Of a DNA stretch of 64,000 nucleotides, positions 61,143 through 64,000 are shown in pieces. Source of the stretch: Pseudomonas sp. DTU12.3 (GTDB taxonomy: Bacteria > Pseudomonadota > Gammaproteobacteria > Pseudomonadales > Pseudomonadaceae); the NCBI RefSeq assembly GCF_004124275.1, contig NZ_CP027218.1, positions 4,485,001 to 4,549,000 of the forward strand, given 5' to 3'. Both the position numbers and the translations under genes were made by a program. The first letter of the stretch is position 1. Each line of letters opens with the position of its first letter. The notes below the pieces were generated by a model, which was not told where the DNA came from, did not search any database, and saw only the letters and a list, made by a program, of their open reading frames with translations.

Positions 61143-61685
61143 ATGCCACATTGGCTGGTCATAGATCTGGAAGCCACCACCGACGAGGGTGGCTGGCCGG
61201 TCACGGAAATGGAAATAATCGAGATCGGCGCGACGCTGGTCGATCGTGCCGGGCGCGAGCAGGATCACTTTCAACGCTTCGTCAAACCGACGCGGCGCCC
61301 ATTGCTGACACCGTTTTGTCGTGAACTCACGCACATCACCCAGGCCAATATCGATTCGGCGCAGCCGTTGAGTGAGGTCTGGCCGGCGTTCGAGCGTTGG
61401 CTTGCCCAGCATCAGAGCCGCCTCGAAGGCTGGGCCAGTTGGGGCGATTACGATCGCAAGCAGTTGTTGCAGGAATGGCAACGCCTGCACATCGACAGCG
61501 GTTTGAGCAAAGTGGCGCACATGAATCTCAAGCAGCGCTTCGCCAAGGCCCGACGCCTGGAGCGACCGTTGGGGCTGAACGGCGCGTTGCAACTCGCCGG
61601 GATGCAATTCAGCGGTCAGCAACACCGGGCGCTGGAGGATGCGCGCAATACGGCGCGGTTACTGCCACTGGTTCTGCCACTTTAG
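61143..61685 (+). CDS. DEDDh 3'-5' exonuclease domain protein
   Basis: A 180-residue exonuclease of the ERI-1/KapD-like group. The acidic residues are visible in order: VIDLEAT (Asp and Glu, motif I), WGDYDRKQLL (motif II) and HRALEDARNTARL (His and Asp, motif III). Substrate (RNA or DNA) not predictable. It lies where atuG would be expected in P. aeruginosa but is unrelated to terpene use. Confidence 0.88.
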   Translation: MPHWLVIDLEATTDEGGWPVTEMEIIEIGATLVDRAGREQDHFQRFVKPTRRPLLTPFCRELTHITQANIDSAQPLSEVWPAFERWLAQHQSRLEGWASWGDYDRKQLLQEWQRLHIDSGLSKVAHMNLKQRFAKARRLERPLGLNGALQLAGMQFSGQQHRALEDARNTARLLPLVLPL

Positions 61686-61755
61686 GCGCGTGACGGCGCC
61701 AAAAGCCTTGTGCATACTGGCCGCCCCCTTTTTAGCCCTTTTCGAGGAATCGCCC

Positions 61756-62040
61756 ATGTTTAAAGTCAACGAGTACTTCGACGGCACCGTCAAGTCGATC
61801 GCCTTTGGCACTGCTGAAGGCCCTGCGACCATCGGCGTCATGGCCCCGGGCGAATACGAATTCGGCACCAGCCAACGTGAAATCATGCACGTGGTGTCCG
61901 GCGCACTGACGGTCAAACTGCCGGACAGCAGCGACTGGGAAACCTTCGCCGCCGGCAGCCAGTTCAACGTTCCGGCCAACAGCAAGTTCCAGCTGAAAGT
62001 CGCGGTCGAAACCGCTTACCTGTGCGAATACCGCGGCTAA
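61756..62040 (+). CDS. ppnP: Pyrimidine/purine nucleoside phosphorylase PpnP
   Basis: A 94-residue cupin-fold protein of the PpnP (formerly YaiE/DUF1255) family: FKVNEYFDGTVKSIAF, GPATIGVMAPGEYEFGTSQREIMHVVSGALTVKLPD and FNVPANSKFQLKV. It phosphorolyses several nucleosides with broad specificity. Full length for the family. Starts after GAGGAAT and ends before a strong terminator. Confidence 0.94.
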   Translation: MFKVNEYFDGTVKSIAFGTAEGPATIGVMAPGEYEFGTSQREIMHVVSGALTVKLPDSSDWETFAAGSQFNVPANSKFQLKVAVETAYLCEYRG

Positions 62041-62060
62041 ACCCGCGGGTTCCACAGCGC

Positions 62061-62099
62061 AAAAAAATGCCCGTGGCGTAAAGACACGGGCATTTTTTA
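62061..62099. terminator. Bidirectional intrinsic terminator
   Basis: ATGCCCGTG (62067-62075) pairs with CACGGGCAT (62085-62093), flanked by seven A on the left and six T on the right. It ends both ppnP and the convergent MOSC gene. Confidence 0.92.
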
Positions 62100-62111
62100 T
62101 GGCAACGACGT

Positions 62112-62918
62112 TTACTCGAGCACTTCCACCGACATGCCCACTTCAAGTCGGCCATTACTGTCATTCACCAGGTTCTGACCGAACATCGCGCCATCGGCCT
62201 GAGCACGGTACTTCTGCAGCGTCGCCAGCGGCTCGCGGTCAGCACTGCGCTCGCCGGTTTGCGGATCAATGGTGGTGAGAATGCAGCGCGAGCAGGATTT
62301 GACGATGCGGAACTCGACATCGCCAATGCGAATACGCTTCCAGCCATCTTCGGCGTAAGCCTCGCTGCCTTCGATCACCAGATTCGGTCGGAAACGCAGC
62401 ATTTCCAACGGTCGCCCGACCTTTTGCGCAAGGTCCTGCAGTGACGCCTCGCCGATCAGAAGCAGCGGAAAGCCGTCGGCGAACGCGACCTGATCGTCAT
62501 CCTTGCCGAAACCTGCCTGCGTCATCCGCGCGCGCGCCATCGGCACTTGAACCAGACGAGTTGGCTTGCCGATGAAATCACTGACCCAGCGCGCAGCCTC
62601 ATCGCCAGCGTCTGGCACGCGCAGGGTGTCACGCCAAATGGTCACGCCGCGCAGTTCGGCGTCATCGCCGGGCAAGGCAATGTCGATGGCAGACTGTTCA
62701 GGAGCGCGCAGGGTCAGCCCACCCTGAGCATTCCACAGGGCCGACAACTGGCTCATTTTCGCTTCAGCGCGCTGGGTCAGGAAGCGGCCGCTGGCTTCAT
62801 CCACGAGCATCCAGCGTCGGTCGCCATCAAGCCCCAGCTTGTCGAGATCGACGCTTTGCAGCACATCGACTTTGCCGGATTTCAACGGGTAACGATAAAG
62901 CGCGCTCAGACGCAGCAT
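62112..62918 (-). CDS. MOSC domain protein (YcbX/mARC-like)
   Basis: A 268-residue protein with an N-terminal MOSC beta-barrel (LSALYRYPLKSGKVDVLQ, GLDGDRRWMLVDEASGRFLTQR) and a C-terminal MOSC domain (ANLVIEG-like NLVIEGSEAYAEDGWKRIRIGDVEFRIVKSCSRCILTTIDPQTGER) carrying the conserved Cys that ligates molybdenum in YcbX and mARC. Unlike E. coli YcbX it lacks a fused ferredoxin domain. Likely reduces N-hydroxylated compounds. The start MLRLSAL is chosen because GGGAG fits; an upstream ATG adds 10 residues. Confidence 0.86.
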   Translation of the reverse strand: MLRLSALYRYPLKSGKVDVLQSVDLDKLGLDGDRRWMLVDEASGRFLTQRAEAKMSQLSALWNAQGGLTLRAPEQSAIDIALPGDDAELRGVTIWRDTLRVPDAGDEAARWVSDFIGKPTRLVQVPMARARMTQAGFGKDDDQVAFADGFPLLLIGEASLQDLAQKVGRPLEMLRFRPNLVIEGSEAYAEDGWKRIRIGDVEFRIVKSCSRCILTTIDPQTGERSADREPLATLQKYRAQADGAMFGQNLVNDSNGRLEVGMSVEVLE

Positions 62919-62985
62919 GGCCAGCTCCCTGGAGGATAAAGACGCCACCCTATACGAGCTGGTTCAGGGAATCAAAGAGCAAAGA

Positions 62986-63075
62986 CTGTAGGAGTGAGCC
63001 CGCTCGCGATAGCGGTGTAGCAAGCAATGACTGGGGGCTGACACCCCGCTATCGCGAGCAGGCTCACTCCTGCAC
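62986..63075. repeat. Paired REP element (family B variant)
   Basis: GTAGGAGTGAGCCCGCTCGCGATAGCGG and its inverted near-copy (CCGCTATCGCGAGCAGGCTCACTCCTGC), separated by about 37 bases, between the MOSC gene and cheV. Confidence 0.87.
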
Positions 63076-63083
63076 AGTGTGTG

Positions 63084-64000
63084 TCAGGCCGGGACTTCGT
63101 CGAGCATCAGGCGCTGGCGCACCACGTCGACCAGTTTGTCCGGCTGGAACTTGGAGAGGAAATTGTCGCAACCGACCTTCTTCACCATCGAGTCGTTGAA
63201 GCTGCCGGACAGCGAGGTATGCAACACCACATACAGGCCGCGCAGACGCGGATCGTTGCGAATTTCGGTGGTCAGACGGTAACCGTCCATTTCCGGCATT
63301 TCCGCGTCGGTGAAGATCATCAGCAGCTTGTCGGTCATGTTCACGCCGGTGTCGGCCCAGGCCTTGAGCATGTTCAACGCCTTCAGGCCGTCGCTGGCGA
63401 TGTGCATTTTCACCCCGAGCTGGCCAAGGGTGTCGCGCAATTGCGAAAGCGCCACATTGGAATCGTCCACCAACAGCACTTCGCGGCCACGGGCACGCTC
63501 CAGCACTGGATCTTCGAGCTTTTCGCGGGAGACTTTGGCGTTGTACGGAACGATCTCGGCGAGAACTTTTTCGACGTCGATGATTTCCACCAGTTGATCG
63601 TCAACCTTGCTGATCGCGGTCAGGTAGTGCTGACGGCCAGCGCTGGTTGGCGGCGGCAGAATGGCTTCCCAGTTCATGTTGACGATGCGATCCACACCAC
63701 CGACCAGGAAAGCCTGCACCGAGCGGTTGTATTCGGTGACGATGATCGTGCTGTTCGGCCCCGGCACCAGCGGGCGCATGCCGATCGCCTGAGACAGGTC
63801 AATCACCGGCAACGTCTGCCCGCGCAGATTGACCACACCACAGACAAACGGGTGCCGCTGAGGCATCAGGGTCAGTTTCGGCAACTGCAGCACTTCCTGC
63901 ACCTTGAACACGTTGATCGCGAACAATTGGCGCCCGGCCAGTCGAAACATGAGAATTTCCAGGCGATTCTCACCCACCAGTTGCGTGCGTTGGTCTACCG
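63084..64000 (-). CDS. cheV: Chemotaxis coupling protein CheV (start beyond the window)
   Basis: At least 305 residues, 5' end cut by the edge. An N-terminal CheW-like coupling domain (ENRLEILMFRLAGRQLFAINVFKVQEVLQLPKLTLMPQ, VCGVVNLRGQTLPVIDLSQAIG) is followed by a receiver domain (EVLLVDDSNVALSQL, phospho-acceptor Asp in IFTDAEMPEMDGYRL, Thr/Ser in LHTSLSG, Lys in FLSKFQPDKL). It couples chemoreceptors to CheA and may adjust adaptation. A GTG at 63977 is in frame, but the frame stays open past it to the edge with VDQRTQLVGEN, the usual CheV N terminus, so the real start is outside. Confidence 0.93.
   Translation of the reverse strand, partial: VDQRTQLVGENRLEILMFRLAGRQLFAINVFKVQEVLQLPKLTLMPQRHPFVCGVVNLRGQTLPVIDLSQAIGMRPLVPGPNSTIIVTEYNRSVQAFLVGGVDRIVNMNWEAILPPPTSAGRQHYLTAISKVDDQLVEIIDVEKVLAEIVPYNAKVSREKLEDPVLERARGREVLLVDDSNVALSQLRDTLGQLGVKMHIASDGLKALNMLKAWADTGVNMTDKLLMIFTDAEMPEMDGYRLTTEIRNDPRLRGLYVVLHTSLSGSFNDSMVKKVGCDNFLSKFQPDKLVDVVRQRLMLDEVPA

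Noticed and set aside
63084..63977. cheV as a complete gene with a GTG start at 63977
   Set aside because: The frame remains open to the window edge and reads the usual CheV N-terminal residues upstream of that GTG.

Overview
The window is high-GC chromosomal DNA of a Pseudomonas of the fluorescens type. The evidence is a complete pyoverdine backbone and uptake locus (pvdL, pvdS, pvdH, mbtH, fpvGHJK-fpvCDEF), msuEDC-sfnR, an atu acyclic-terpene cluster, SoxR beside its monooxygenase target, and at least 13 paired REP (REPIN-like) hairpins. Species cannot be named from sequence alone. No tRNA, insertion sequence, prophage or CRISPR array was seen. The left edge is the promoter and leader of a ribosomal RNA operon that runs leftward out of the window. 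The right edge cuts the start of cheV.

Layout. 1-8.3 kb: rrn promoter (minus), the threonine/homoserine exporter rhtA, two small lipoproteins, a TetR/SDR/thioredoxin-fold isomerase unit, an Xaa-Pro aminopeptidase, a cysteine desulfurase and a LysE exporter. 8.2-12.6 kb: the msuEDC-sfnR organosulfur operon behind a good sigma-54 promoter. 12.6-13.5 kb: soxR and a divergent monooxygenase gene sharing a sox box. 13.7-19.8 kb: VOC protein, fluoroacetate-dehalogenase-like hydrolase, DctA-type transporter, LysR regulator and a leuCD pair without leuB.

20.2-51 kb is the iron region. fpvGHJKCDEF is a tightly overlapped operon for reductive release of iron from ferri-pyoverdine in the periplasm and iron uptake across the inner membrane. 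It converges on mbtH and pvdH. pvdL (4332 residues, the chromophore synthetase) and pvdS (the ECF sigma factor) are divergent, and a PvdYII-like hydroxyornithine acyltransferase follows. Sites of the PvdS form TAAAT-N16-CGT lie upstream of pvdH, mbtH and the acyltransferase, a one-mismatch version precedes pvdL, and a Fur-type site overlaps the pvdS promoter. A two-component system and a DsbD/TlpA/DsbG thiol-redox operon sit between pvdH and pvdL.

51-61 kb: a periplasmic binding protein, then atuR divergent from atuABCDEF (geranyl-CoA pathway), with a mirror-image pair of operators; atuG and atuH do not follow. 61-64 kb: an exonuclease, ppnP, a MOSC protein and partial cheV.

Nothing here is a wholly unknown system. 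The least expected observations are a REP pair translated inside fpvD, a PvdS promoter built over the pvdH stop codon, an Lgt-like membrane domain joined to a TlpA thioredoxin domain, and a nested-palindrome operator controlling an SDR whose catalytic Tyr is Phe.
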